Below, piece after piece: positions 36,492-46,384 of a stretch of 64,000 nucleotides of DNA; position 1 is the first letter of the stretch, and each line of letters opens with the position of its first letter. The notes below the pieces were generated by a model. The model ran no database searches. It worked only from the letters and a program-made list of their open reading frames with translations, and was not told the DNA's origin. Source of the DNA: Salmonirosea aquatica. GTDB lineage: Bacteria > Bacteroidota > Bacteroidia > Cytophagales > Spirosomataceae. Both the position numbers and the translations under genes were made by a program. The DNA lies in assembly GCF_009296315.1 (NCBI RefSeq), contig NZ_WHLY01000001.1, positions 62,001-126,000 of the forward strand. Direction: 5' to 3'.

Positions 36492-36529
36492 CTTAGCGCC
36501 ATTCTTTGTCCATTTACTAAAAGAAGCCC
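36492..36529 (-). repeat. Right terminal inverted repeat of the Tn3-family element
   Basis: Read on the minus strand it begins GGGCTTCTTTTAGTA. It is followed at 36530-36534 by the second TTATA target copy. Confidence 0.95.
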
Positions 36530-36959
36530 TTATAGGTCTGATTTTGCATGACTTGCGCAATCCGGTCATAGTTCTGAAATGATTTGTTATAAGACAACTC
36601 GTCCCATACCCATAGAACAATGAGTAGGGCCACAGCCATGCCTACGGCCAGCCCACCAATGTTGATAGCCGAGTAGGCTTTGTTCTTAATCAGGTTCCTC
36701 AGGGCGATTTTCAAATAATTGCGTAGCATATCCATGGTGTTTAGGGTTGAATACTGTGATTTGGGTCGGCGGATGAAGCGGGGTTTGACAAAACCCAGCA
36801 CCTCGCGCCAGTAGCGCCACCGCGCCCGCTGTATGCCGATTCGCCCGACCTGGTAGTCGAACTCCTCGTGCAGGTCGCCCAGCAGGGATTCCAGCAGGTG
36901 TGGGGCCACCAGCCACTGCAGCAGCCGGTCGGCCAGGCGTGGGGGGTAGGGGTGCTCAT
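36530..36959 (-). pseudogene. 5' part of the split permease gene, with a start-proximal frameshift
   Basis: ATG 36959 overlaps the stop of the PadR gene by four bases (ATGA) and reads MSTPTP, after which the family continues PRLADRLLQWLVAPHLLE in another frame. One extra C in the run of six (plus-strand G run 36941-36946) restores it. The rest encodes the prefix domain and first helix up to DRIAQVMQNQTY, where the Tn3-family element begins. The gene is thus broken twice, unless the frameshift is a consensus error. Confidence 0.8.
36704..36935 (-). repeat. Long near-identical segment, copy in the split permease
   Basis: Partner of 30243-30474. The two differ at only a few positions by eye over about 230 bases. 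Confidence 0.75.
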
Positions 36960-37300
36960 AGGTTTAAGGCGGGGCGGAAGGGTATTTGCAAGCGACTCCA
37001 AAGGCTTTCCCGCACGGTCTGAATGTCCCGTAGGGTATGCTGCCCGTAGGCCGTGATGCTGAACAGTCGCTTGCGTCGGCCTCCGCGCTGGGGCGTTGGT
37101 TCGCCCAGGTGCGATTTTACCATCCCCTTGTCTTCCAGCCGTTGCAGCGCCGCATGGACCTGATTCAGCCGGACCGAGCGGCCCGTTTCCTCGATAATCT
37201 GGTGGGTGATCGCCACGCCGTAAGCCTCGCTTTGCAAGGCCAGCACCGCCGCTGTCAATAGTACAATTTCTTCAAATTCGCCCAGATAGGTCCGTTCCAT
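36956..37300 (-). CDS. PadR-family transcriptional regulator
   Basis: The product is 114 residues from ATG 37300 (MERTYLGEFEEIVLLTAA). The winged-helix core is typical: AYGVAITHQIIEETGRSVRLNQVHAALQRLEDKGMV, then GGRRKRLFSITAYG for the wing. The frame is open upstream for another 51 codons, but these do not match the family. It heads an operon with two permeases, an arrangement common in Cytophagales, and probably represses it. Confidence 0.92.
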   Translation of the reverse strand: MERTYLGEFEEIVLLTAAVLALQSEAYGVAITHQIIEETGRSVRLNQVHAALQRLEDKGMVKSHLGEPTPQRGGRRKRLFSITAYGQHTLRDIQTVRESLWSRLQIPFRPALNL

Positions 37301-38036
37301 TCGCAAACAATTAGTTCTATATTTGCTGATCAAATGCAATGCCAGCAAAAGGAAAATGCGTTTCAAGCGCCCCGAGCCCTGTTTGGTCTGAAAGAACACG
37401 CCGAAGCTGTCCGCTATCGAACACTTGATGTCCGCTATTGTACAATTCACCATTCTTGACGAGGAGTGTGGATCAGCGGAAGACTACCGAGGGATGTTGA
37501 TTGCACCTAACTGTCTTACAAAGCGAGGTGAATGCCCTATGGCCCTTCACTTTTCCCCAACTTGACTTGGCAAAAAAAAGTTACCGTCGTGTGAGTCCGC
37601 ACCGGATACCCGTCTCCTACTCCGGGCTTTAGAGAGCATAAAAAAGGCTTGGGGTCAAGCAGGTTGAGCCGCCATCGAAACGGTCGCACCCGCTTGCAAC
37701 CGAAATAGAGGATATTGTTTCTTAAACTCACTCTCCCAGTCATCATTTAATACTTTTGGCCCCGTTTTGCACTAGAAACCACAATTGTGTTCGGGGATCG
37801 CGACCGAAGCCATACCCGAATTTAAGAAATGACACACTTCATTGAACATATCCCTGGCAACCGGGCGATAAGGTCATTCTTTCTCCGCTGAAAACGGTCG
37901 ACGCTCTCGAGGAATGATTGCATAGCGGACTGGAGATAGTAGATTTCTACCTGGCTAAAATGGCGCTTTAAACTTTTGGGTCATGAATACCAGATGTCTG
38001 GCTGGTTTCTGATGCCTGGCTGTTTTCTTCGGAATT
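37301..38036. other. Gap of about 740 bases upstream of the PadR operon
   Basis: No supported gene. It contains the PadR promoter region and several short unsupported frames (for example 37537-37746, minus). Probably decayed sequence. Confidence 0.4.
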
Positions 38037-38079
38037 CATGTAAAAGGCTCACGGCGATTTGCCGTGAGCCTTTTACATG
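38037..38079. terminator. Strong bidirectional hairpin terminator
   Basis: A perfect 19-bp stem (38037-38055 with 38061-38079) around GATTT. The stem base has AAAA on one side and TTTT on the other, so it can stop transcription in both directions. It lies 75 bases before the DUF2892 gene. Confidence 0.75.
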
Positions 38080-38154
38080 TGTGACAAATGTCACTGATCC
38101 TGATATTGATACACCGTATCATTGTCTCATTGTTGAACAAAATTCACCCTCCCG

Positions 38155-38361
38155 ATGAAAAAAAACATGGGAATCACTGATCGCATCGTTCGGACGGTGC
38201 TCGCCATCACGGCCATTGCCCTGTATGCCACTGGTACCGTTTCCGGCACACTAGGCATAGTGCTGATTGTTTTATCCGCCGTGTTTCTCCTGACCAGTTT
38301 AATGAGCTTTTGCCCTTTATATACAATGGTGGGAATCAACACCTGTCCATCCCGGCGCTAG
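38155..38361 (+). CDS. DUF2892 (YgaP-like) small membrane protein
   Basis: The product is 68 residues: MKKNMGITDRIVRTVLA, two hydrophobic segments, and FCPLYTMVGINTC near the end. This is the DUF2892 pattern with the CPLY..GINTC signature. Members occur alone or fused to rhodanese domains, and are common in stress and sulfur-related clusters. The product would be an inner-membrane hairpin. It appears intact, unlike many of its neighbours. Confidence 0.88.
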   Translation: MKKNMGITDRIVRTVLAITAIALYATGTVSGTLGIVLIVLSAVFLLTSLMSFCPLYTMVGINTCPSRR

Positions 38362-38819
38362 GTGTCCATGCGTTAACAGGGTAGAACCACGCTGCTAATC
38401 TGTATTCCTTGCCCCGATTACAGTATTTGCATCTAATTCCACAATTAGACGATGACCGCGTATTCATCCGGGGTCTGTTTGAAGTGTTTTTTAGATTTTC
38501 GAAACAGACCTGGCCAACTGTTGGGGGTATCTTGTAGAAGTGGCACAAAAGTTTCAGGTTACCTGACATAGACCATTTGTTAGTTATGAGCGTTTGCGCT
38601 AAGGTCTCCAAGTAACGGATAAATACCACCAGCGATTGGACGTGACGGAGTAAACTGGTAAAGGCTTGATGAAAAGACGATATGGCCACCGATGAGCTGA
38701 CATCCCTGTATACTTTTTCTTTCAGCGAACTACTCTCAAATGCCTCACGTAAGGACAGCACACAGGCCATCACCGCCAGGCGTCTTGGGACCACAACAAT
38801 CATCCGAAGTTCGTCGACT

Positions 38820-39144
38820 GGGGCGACTTGCTTCTGCACTAGACCCGTCTTGAACTTCATCGTGAAGTCCACCCTATCCTTTTCGGGTACGAGTTCTACT
38901 TCCTCATACTCGCCCTTCAGTTTGGAAACACAGTGTTCTATTTCTGTTTTCCTGCAAATTACCCTCCAGCCCTATTGCTATGGAACCAGCCATGATTTCG
39001 GCAATGCCTGCCTCGACAATGGTCCTATTGTAAGCAATCGCCCCCCCTCAGGCTGGATGCCAAGGTGAATGGTACCGCCAGGCCGTCGGAAAGCGCCATG
39101 ACTGCGCCGGCAATGAAACAGAGTTGCTTTAAGTAACATTCCAT
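38820..39144 (-). pseudogene. VIT1/CCC1-family transporter remnant
   Basis: Pieces of the family can be read in successive frames from ATG 39144: FIAGAVMALSDGLAVPFTLA, IVEAGIAEIMAGSIAIGL, KTEIEHCVSKLKGEYEEVEL and VDFTMKFKTGL. The frame changes in a run of seven Gs (plus strand 39041-39047 as Cs) and again near 38965. Past 38820 no family sequence could be read, so the C-terminal half is lost. These proteins transport iron or manganese. The opposite-strand ORF here is a shadow. Confidence 0.6.
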
Positions 39145-39181
39145 TTTACTCTTTGGGAATCCATCCAATCGTATGGCTGAT

Positions 39182-39724
39182 TTATCTGGTCAGTTTGTCC
39201 AGTTTACCATTCAACTCCTGCAGCATACTGATTTGCCGGGCTTGGGCATTGTAAAGGGTTTTGATTTCCTCCTGCAGCAGTAAGTCCATTTTTTGGTGCA
39301 GGCTTCTGACTTCCAGTTCCGCTTTCAGGTTGATGAGGTAGTCATTCTCGCTCCTGATCCGGTCCTTTTCCTCCTGGCGGTTCTGGCTCATCATGATGAT
39401 GGGAGCCTGAAGTGCCGCCACGCAAGAGAGTACCAGGTTCATTAAAATAAAGGGATAAGGGTCAAAGTTTTGTTGATTGGGTGCCAGCGTATTGAATACG
39501 ATCCATACCAGAAGTATAACCCCGAAGATGATAATGAATTTCCAGCTTCCGCCGAACCGCGCGACTTTATCAGAAACCCGCTGACCTCGGTTCAGGACCT
39601 CGGCAGGCGGGTGTAGCAGGTTGTTGATAATTAACTGCTCCTCCCTGATCGTTTCTTCAACAATGGCCTTTAATCGGTCGATGTGGATGGCGCTTTCGGC
39701 GGATAATTCGTCTTCCTCCTGCAT
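39182..39724 (-). CDS. DUF1003-family membrane protein
   Basis: The product is 180 residues. The DUF1003 core is clear: VSDKVARFGGSWKFIIIF, a first hydrophobic segment, the FDPYPFILMNLVLSCVAALQAPIIMMSQNRQ segment with its second hydrophobic stretch (quoted in part: YPFILMNLVLSC), and a C-terminal coiled coil (KAELEVRSLHQKMDLL). Function is unknown; the family often accompanies stress genes. The gene is intact. Confidence 0.88.
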   Translation of the reverse strand: MQEEDELSAESAIHIDRLKAIVEETIREEQLIINNLLHPPAEVLNRGQRVSDKVARFGGSWKFIIIFGVILLVWIVFNTLAPNQQNFDPYPFILMNLVLSCVAALQAPIIMMSQNRQEEKDRIRSENDYLINLKAELEVRSLHQKMDLLLQEEIKTLYNAQARQISMLQELNGKLDKLTR

Positions 39725-40140
39725 TTTGGTAGTTCTATTCTGTAATAGGAATAATATGGAAAATCATAAAGCCCTCATACCATCCCGCTCTTCAGAACCC
39801 TTTCATCGAGAGCTATTTGATTTTCCCTAATAGCTGTAAATATACTCGGAAATTGTCCGAAGAATCAGCAGTAACAGGGACTGCAGCTCAACGTTTAGTA
39901 AGCCCTGTGGGGAGCGAACCTAACTGTAACTTGCCATTTTTGCCTTACTTTAACGATAGTAAAAGGCCTTCCGCCTGCTAATCGTCCTCATTCACTGATT
40001 CTGTGTCTTATAAATTCCTGCTGACCAATAATTTTGAACAAAATAAGACTTATTAAACCACCTGTTTCTGTCAGCAGAATTTTCTTAAAGAGCCAAAATA
40101 AACCTTTTCTTCGCTCGATTTTAAACCTTTCCTTGGTAGT
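39725..40140. other. Gap of about 415 bases
   Basis: No supported gene. It separates the DUF1003 gene from the haem-binding-domain relic and holds short, unsupported frames only. Confidence 0.35.
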
Positions 40141-40470
40141 ATGGCACTGGAATTATTCCTTGCCTTAATGGTTCTTATTCTAATCGCGCAGTTCTTTGGG
40201 GACGAAAGAAAAAGATCTAATGAAAGAACTTACGACATCTCAACGAGATACGAAATCCCTCAGAACGTTAACCACCTGGTCCAAGTAGCCTATAACGACT
40301 GCCACACAAATAAAACCAGTCATCCCTGGTATGCAAATGTGCAGCCAGTGGGCTGACAACTTCAAGGAGGGAAAGCAGCGCCTCAACTTTTCTGAACTAA
40401 GCCGCCTTCCCATTGCTATTCAAAACCACAAGTTCGAGGGAATCCCGTATGTGGAGAGCATAAAAAGCCT
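40141..40470 (+). pseudogene. Haem-binding-domain protein relic
   Basis: The frame from ATG 40141 encodes a membrane anchor (LELFLALMVLILIAQFFG) and VNHLVQVAYNDCHTNKTSHPWYANVQPVG, then stops. The family continues one frame over as WADNFKEGKQRLNFSEL and AIQNHKFEGI. A single base missing in GGG near 40350 would explain the shift. The usual haem motif CxxCH is YNDCH here, so the first Cys is also lost. The gene is probably dead. Confidence 0.6.
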
Positions 40471-40524
40471 GCCGGTCCGATTTCTATTGCCTGAACCATC
40501 GGACCGTCAGGCTTTTTATGCTCT
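40455..40524. terminator. Long hairpin, probable bidirectional terminator
   Basis: Arms 40455-40480 and 40499-40524 pair over 26 bases with one mismatch around an 18-base loop. The A5/T5 tracts are inside the stem, so it could act in both directions. Confidence 0.6.
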
Positions 40525-40798
40525 GGATGGGTAGGCTCGTATTAAGGCCAAACCGAATACTTTCGCTTCAATAATCAGGAAAGGAAGCATCAACCACTTG
40601 GCTGCCTGCCCCTTCTCTGAAGCAACGAAAGGCAATGAAAAAGTACAATTTTTACCCTTTATGGGCCAATCTTAACTGAAAATCTTTCTAGATTTTGGTA
40701 TTCACCGTACTTTACCTACTCCCAGGTGCCTTTGGCCAAGCTTGTATCTTCCACAGAACTGACTGAAATCTGAATTTCAACCGGACTTAGGGATTCGG

Positions 40799-41214
40799 TT
40801 ATGGAAGCATGAAAGTCAGTCTGTTGCCATAAACAACCGATTTATCCTCCGATATGGCGTAGGCACGATAATAAAAAAACGTTCTTCCATTCAAGATGTT
40901 GGGACCGAAATCGAATCTATTGAGCCCCTGCACAAGTGGCAAACTAAACATAATTCGACTGTCGTCAATCGTTGGATTTAATTATGGTTGCCGACCGCCC
41001 GAAAATAGGCGGCATAGACCACACCGTACTCTTTCACAGGCGAATCACCTAACTGATCTCCTTGAATAGTAAAAGTAAACTGTCCGTTCTGTACTTCGAA
41101 AGGAAGCGTGGTTAGCACTGTGGAACGTAGCGGAACATGGTCTATACAGCCCTGTACAAAACAAAGGGTGCCAAAAAGGGCAAGCGTGATGATTCTGGAT
41201 AAAATGGGTCGCAT
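40799..41214 (-). pseudogene. Frameshifted lipoprotein gene
   Basis: The start (ATG 41214) encodes a lipoprotein signal ending FVQGC and a beta-rich domain up to YAAYFRAVGNHN, where the frame closes at 40978. In another frame the family-like continuation reads FSLPLVQGLNRFDFG and FFYYRAYAISEDKSVVYGN, ending at 40799. The pattern is common in Bacteroidota surface lipoproteins. One indel near 40975 would restore about 138 residues. Confidence 0.6.
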
Positions 41215-41232
41215 GTCCAGGTCAGGTTTACG

Positions 41233-42101
41233 TTAATAATTTTCATACTCATACAGTAAAGTTTCTGCAACCGCACTTTCACTCTTTCCGAAGCGCTTTT
41301 TTATGGTTATACGGCTTGTGGGGTACCCTGCATTGTTGTATAGGTATTCATAGCGGACCTCCTCGCCCGATGCTTTGGTTTCGCTCAGCATGTTAGCCGG
41401 GCTTAAGGTAAGCAGATTGTCGTAACCACCGTAATAGGTGTATAGCTGAACTGAGCAAACGTCGGCCTGGCGGGCAGAACGGGGGCAGGAACCAGGTGAA
41501 CCCCGTAAAACGGATTGGTTTTATCATCATAGGTGAAGGTTGCCGAGTCTGTTGAAACGAAAGGAATGACCTTCTCAATAGTCTGGCTTGAGCTGACTTT
41601 TGAAAGATTGCGTCCACTGAACGTATAATTGAGCACGCTTCTGAACCTGAGGGAAGAGAAGAAATCGAATTTCCTCAAACTGCTCGCCAGTCTTTCACCG
41701 CTGTAGATAAAAGTCATATGATAGGTGTCCGGAAAGCCCGCATCGTAATCAAGTGTGGCTAGCTGGCCGTTGGCGTTGTAAGCAAATTTATATTCTTCTG
41801 AGCCAAATGGATCAACTGACCGTCTCACCATCGACAGGCGGTTTTGGTCGTCATACTCATAAGACGTGCGGCCGATAACGGCTGCGGTACTGTCCGGCGT
41901 TTGCCATGAAACGACAGAAAAGAGCCGGTTTTGAGCATCATACCCGAAGGTGCTGATATTGGCTGTCCCACCGTTCTCTGGCAGTATCCGAGTCAGGCTC
42001 TTAACCCTCCACCGATCCAAGGCATTGGGGATGTCATGGTCGGTGCAGGCGCCCAACATGGTAATCACAAGTACCAAAATAGACGGGGATGATAATTTCA
42101 T
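41233..42101 (-). pseudogene. Frameshifted YD-repeat lipoprotein gene
   Basis: The gene starts at ATG 42101 with a lipoprotein signal (LVLVITMLGAC). It contains RHS-like YD motifs (FGYDAQNRLFSV, YEYDDQNRLSMV, FAYNANGQL). After FAQFSYT the frame turns to PITVV and closes at 41403, while the natural end YYGGYDNLLTLSPAN ... YEYLYNNAGYPTS lies in another frame and stops at 41233. One indel near 41440 separates them. It lies directly upstream of the other broken lipoprotein gene. Confidence 0.65.
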
Positions 42102-42767
42102 AATTAATGTTTTTATCGGCTGAATCAGGTTTCAGACCAAATCCTTTCAAATTAAATTTAAAGTTGCATCCTTCCCAACACCCCAAGGATTAGCTAGGTC
42201 AAAAACGACCTGAATAAAATCACAGGGTATCTGTTGGGATGGCGACTTTTACAGCCTAAGCAGCAGATTTGATTTCCTCAGATTCTGCTATGACTTCATC
42301 CTGTGGGCATTCGCTTTTATCCTGGTAAGGAACGCATCTAAATCTTCGGTCTTTCCAAGGGCAGTTTTCTTCGCTACTGGGTTTGTCCTCATAGAGATTC
42401 CCTTTATCACTTTAATTATGTTGGTCTGAAGTGTGCTCATAAGACGATCGGGCTGGAGTAATTATAAAAGAATGCTGCTGCTTGCTCCTCAGCGGTGTAT
42501 GAGAAGTTAAACTTCATGATAAAATTACACTCTGCGTGAGTCAGATAACATGAGCTTTAATAGCTGGTGGTATGAAATTTATCACGTCAGTCCCTTATCT
42601 GGAAAGTGTGGTAATTCATTAGGCGAAGGTATCTTTGGGCAGCACCAGGTAGTCTGGAAACGAGGGGGCGCCCTGGGACAATTTCGACCGTTCTAACTTG
42701 TAGATAACCGATGGGGTGCACGTTAGGCCGGAATTACACGATCGGAAACAGTAAAGGCTCATCAGGG
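42102..42767. other. Gap of about 665 bases
   Basis: The only candidate is a 34-codon minus-strand frame at 42288-42392 (MRTNPVAKKTALGKTEDL...), whose lysine-rich, well-formed start suggests a small protein or the beginning of a decayed one. Nothing else was recognised. Confidence 0.35.
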
Positions 42768-45299
42768 CTACGAAGCTCCCGGTGTTTTATAAACCTTCAC
42801 CCATTTTCGGAACTTATAGCCCTCCACCCATCCCACGCCAGCCAGCGACGCGGCCAAACACCAGCCCAAATCAATAGGCGATAATGGGGCGAAGAGCACA
42901 AAGTCCCGGATCTGTGGGATTAATAGAAAAAACACGGGAAGCGAGACGCTCAGACCCAGCAGGTACCAAAGCACCCGGTTGGGGCGGCGGATTGTCCGGA
43001 ACACCGACTCAAAGTCCGACCGAACCACCAGTGTGAGCCACCCATTGCTCAACACCAGCGTAACAAAGGCCATGGTTCTTACTTTCTCCGGCGAGGCTCC
43101 TGCTTGCATCATCATATAGTACACGGTCAAAGTTGCCAGTGAAATCAGTAGCCCCTGCACCACCCGGAAGCCGAGTTCGCGGTCCGTGAAGAAAGTCTCG
43201 TTCAGGCGTCGGGGCTTTTTGCGCATCAGGCCGGGTTCGGCGGGTTCGTTCTCGAAAGCGATCGAACAGATGGGCCCCATCACCAGCTCAAAGAATATGA
43301 TATGGACGGGTGAGAACAGATTGGTGTAACGCCAGCCGAGCAGTAGCGGGAGGGTCACGGTGAGGATGATGGGAATGTGGATGGCCACGATATAGCCCAC
43401 GGCCTTCTTGAAGTTCTGGTAGATACGCCGTCCCTGGGCGATGGCATCGACCATGCCCCCGAGGTCGTCCTCGACCAACACGAGCGAGGCGGCCTGCCTG
43501 GCGAGTTCGGTGCCGCGCTTCCCCATGGCCACCCCGATGTGAGCCGCTTTCAGGGCCGGACCGTCGTTGACGCCGTCTCCGGTCATGGCCACCACCTGAC
43601 CGTTGGCCTTCAAAGCCCGGATCACCCGCAGCTTGGCTTCGGGAAACATGCGGGCGAAGACATTTACTTCGTTTACCTTTAATTTCAAATCACCCTCTGA
43701 AAGCGCCATGACCTCCCGGCCAGTCAGCAGTCGGTCAGCGGTGGGCAGGTCGATCTGCCGGGCGATGGCCCGGGCCGTCTCGGGAGAGTCCCCCGTAATC
43801 ATCTTCACCGAAATCCCGGCTTGCTCAAACTGGTCGACTACCAGCCGGGCGTTGGGCTTGGGCGGGTTTTCCAGGGCTATCAGCCCCAGGAATGTCCAAT
43901 CGAAATCGTCTTGATCCGCGGGAAAAGCCTCGCCCGACCAAAAGCAGCCCGCCACGCCGAGCACCCGGTAGCCTTGGGCCGCCAGGTGCTCGGCCTGCCT
44001 TTGTACTTCTTCAATTTCGGCGGAGGTGAGGCGGCAGACCCGCACGATGCGCTCGACGGCTCCTTTGCCCGATACCTGGAAGCCATCCGCGTCCGAAGCG
44101 TATAGGTGCGTCATCATGGGGGGAATTCCGCCCAGGGGGTATTCATGGCGGATCGAAGCCGCCTTATCGACCACTCGGGCATCTGTGCGTCGATAGGCTG
44201 CCACGATCGCCCGCTCCATGGGATCAAAGGGTTCCAGTTCGGAGGCGAGGTGGGCGTACCGCAGTACTTGGCCGGCGGATTCGCTCAGGGGGGCATCGAC
44301 CCCCACGACTACCCGTGCTTCGGCGTCGTAGAGTTTGGCGACCGCCATGCCCTCCTGGGTGATCGTGCCGGTCTTGTCGGTACAAATCACGGTGGCCGAC
44401 CCCAGGCTTTCCACGGTTTGGGGCTGTTTGGTTAGCACTCCGGACTTGACCATCCGGGCGGCTCCCAGCGCCATGAAGCTACTGAACGCCACTGGGATTT
44501 CTTCTGGAATGACCGCCATTGCCAGGGTGAGCCCGAGCAACAGCGAGGCGGCCCAGTCGCCGCTTCGGGCAAAGTTGATGGACCACACCACTACGAATGC
44601 CGCGAAACCAGCCAGGGCCATGCGCAGCACAAATCGGCTGATTTGCTTTTGCAGCGGCGTTTTTTCGACTTCCACCGCTTGGAGTGATCGTCCCAATCTG
44701 CCGAATTCGGTAGCTTCGCCGACCGCGGTTACCCGTACATAAGCACTCCCGGAAACCAGGGTGGTGCCCCTGAAGAACTTGTCCGTTCCAGCATTGGCTT
44801 TCTCCGTAGGTACGGACTCGCCGGTCAGGGTGGACTCGTCCACCGCGCAATCATTGGCCGAGAGCAGCACGCCATCGGCGGGTACGGTGTCGCCCTCGGT
44901 CAGCCACAGCGTGTCGCCCACCACGATGTCCTCGATCGCCAACTCGGACAGGCAACCCGCCCGCATCACCGACGCTGTCGGGCGGGTAAGTTGCCGCAGG
45001 ACCAACAGGGCGCGGTCACTGCGCACTGTTTGGTAGATCGAGATTCCCGCCACCAGCACCATCGCCACGCCCAGCACGGCGCCTTCCTGCCACTCGCCCA
45101 GTACCATATACAGTGCACTGGCAGCTGCAAGCAGCAGGAACATGGGTTCGGAGACCACCTCCCCCACCATGCGCCATCCTTTGTTTTTATACAAAGGGTT
45201 CAGTCCGTTAGAGCCGAAGGCCTGCCGGGCGACGCTAGCTTGCTCGGTTGTGAGGCCCGCTGGTTTTTCAAAGATCGGGGGCAAGGCGGGTGTGGGCAT
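42768..45299 (-). CDS. P-type cation-transporting ATPase
   Basis: The product is 843 residues. It has the N-terminal cation ATPase region (GLTTEQASVARQAFGSNGLN), actuator TGES in DESTLTGESVP, phosphorylation motif DKTGT with Asp308, PEEIP in the fourth helix, MTGDGVNDGPALKAA in the hinge, and a C-terminal membrane bundle. The P2/P3-like layout resembles Ca2+/Mg2+-type pumps, but PEEIP instead of PEGLP leaves the ion open. The gene appears intact and sits beside a universal stress gene, in the manner of stress-associated cation pumps. Confidence 0.92.
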   Translation of the reverse strand: MPTPALPPIFEKPAGLTTEQASVARQAFGSNGLNPLYKNKGWRMVGEVVSEPMFLLLAAASALYMVLGEWQEGAVLGVAMVLVAGISIYQTVRSDRALLVLRQLTRPTASVMRAGCLSELAIEDIVVGDTLWLTEGDTVPADGVLLSANDCAVDESTLTGESVPTEKANAGTDKFFRGTTLVSGSAYVRVTAVGEATEFGRLGRSLQAVEVEKTPLQKQISRFVLRMALAGFAAFVVVWSINFARSGDWAASLLLGLTLAMAVIPEEIPVAFSSFMALGAARMVKSGVLTKQPQTVESLGSATVICTDKTGTITQEGMAVAKLYDAEARVVVGVDAPLSESAGQVLRYAHLASELEPFDPMERAIVAAYRRTDARVVDKAASIRHEYPLGGIPPMMTHLYASDADGFQVSGKGAVERIVRVCRLTSAEIEEVQRQAEHLAAQGYRVLGVAGCFWSGEAFPADQDDFDWTFLGLIALENPPKPNARLVVDQFEQAGISVKMITGDSPETARAIARQIDLPTADRLLTGREVMALSEGDLKLKVNEVNVFARMFPEAKLRVIRALKANGQVVAMTGDGVNDGPALKAAHIGVAMGKRGTELARQAASLVLVEDDLGGMVDAIAQGRRIYQNFKKAVGYIVAIHIPIILTVTLPLLLGWRYTNLFSPVHIIFFELVMGPICSIAFENEPAEPGLMRKKPRRLNETFFTDRELGFRVVQGLLISLATLTVYYMMMQAGASPEKVRTMAFVTLVLSNGWLTLVVRSDFESVFRTIRRPNRVLWYLLGLSVSLPVFFLLIPQIRDFVLFAPLSPIDLGWCLAASLAGVGWVEGYKFRKWVKVYKTPGAS

Positions 45300-45364
45300 A
45301 AAAAGGGTGGAAATTTTTCGGAATCAAAATCCGGCTCATACGGAACGGCGGGCACCGCCAAGTC

Positions 45365-46189
45365 TTACCGGACGACGATCAGTAACGGAATTTCCGTCAA
45401 ACGGGCCATCCGCTGGCTCTCACCTTCGTTGAATATACTCCACAGCCAGCCGTGTTCCTGAGGGATCATCATCATCAGGTCGGCTTTGGTACTTACTGTG
45501 AAATCCAACAGGGTTTCGTAAACTTCTTCTCCTTTCAGCACCGTGAAGGTGTGGGGGACCGATGCCAGCAGATGCCTGATGCGTTCGGCCCGCTTCTTTA
45601 TACTCGGTTCGTCGGGTTGGCTGTGAACGGAAATGACATTGACCACGCACCCGAATCTCTTGGCAAACCGCAACAGGTTGTCAACGACAAAGGCATCGGG
45701 CGGCGAATCCAGGTCGATGCCCACGACGGCGTTCTTGAAGGGGCCGTACTCCTGGGAGGGCGGGACAATGAGCAGCGGCACGGTGGTCTGTGTGACCATG
45801 TCCGTGGCGACGCTGCCCATGATTTGTGCCCCGTCCGGGGCCGAACCCACGGGCGACATGACCAGCAGATCGGCCTTTTTCTCGGCGACGATTCCCTGGA
45901 CGGTGGGAATGACGTACCCCTCCTCGGTCAGGGCTTCGAGGACAATCCCCGACCCGTATTCTTTTCTGATCGAATTGGCCAGGCTGTCCAGTTCGCGCTG
46001 ATGGTTGTCACGCATTTCCTCGGTGCTGAGCGGATAGTCGCCTACCACCTCGGCGGGATTGGCAGGCCAGAAGCGGTAAATATTCACTAGAATTAGGCTT
46101 GCCCCCTGGTCGCGGGCAAGCCGGGCGGCGAAGTGGGCCGCTTTGTTGGAGTTGGACGTAAGATCGGTGGCAACGACAATGGTTTTCAT
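45365..46189 (-). CDS. Universal stress protein, two UspA domains
   Basis: The product is 274 residues. The first domain begins MKTIVVATDLTSNSNKAAHFAARLA and includes a GSVATDMVTQT segment in the nucleotide-binding loop position. The second domain (about 148-274) is less conserved and ends in EIPLLIVVR. It is upstream of the P-type ATPase in the same direction (65-base gap), so they may be co-transcribed. It is divergent from adhP. Confidence 0.92.
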   Translation of the reverse strand: MKTIVVATDLTSNSNKAAHFAARLARDQGASLILVNIYRFWPANPAEVVGDYPLSTEEMRDNHQRELDSLANSIRKEYGSGIVLEALTEEGYVIPTVQGIVAEKKADLLVMSPVGSAPDGAQIMGSVATDMVTQTTVPLLIVPPSQEYGPFKNAVVGIDLDSPPDAFVVDNLLRFAKRFGCVVNVISVHSQPDEPSIKKRAERIRHLLASVPHTFTVLKGEEVYETLLDFTVSTKADLMMMIPQEHGWLWSIFNEGESQRMARLTEIPLLIVVR

Positions 46190-46384
46190 AGGATGTGCTG
46201 GTAGAGTTTATGCGATTGGCATGGGCAAAGCTCGTACAATCGGTTTATTGGTCGATTGACGAAAATCAGGATGGACGATGATAGTTGTGACCCGGTCGTC
46301 AAGCGAGGCGCGGTACTTTTGGGGTATAGACTTGGGACGCCGTCGGCGTTCGAACATTTACCCCAAATCCCACTACACTGTCCT

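Larger units (their letters stand above)
32680..36529. mobile_element. Complete Tn3-family transposon (3850 bp)
   Basis: Bounded by 38-bp imperfect terminal inverted repeats starting GGG and matching at 32 of 38 positions, and flanked by 5-base TTATA direct repeats (32675-32679 and 36530-36534). It carries only a resolvase and a transposase, transcribed divergently, with no passenger gene. It interrupts a permease gene of a PadR operon. Confidence 0.95.

Noticed and set aside
38336-38872. 178-codon minus-strand ORF
   Set aside because: Only its first few codons belong to the VIT1/CCC1 remnant; the rest shows no protein-like pattern.
38682-39068. 128-codon plus-strand ORF
   Set aside because: Antisense to recognisable VIT1/CCC1 segments on the minus strand.
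45452-46090. 212-codon plus-strand ORF
   Set aside because: Antisense of a universal stress protein gene with clear UspA features.
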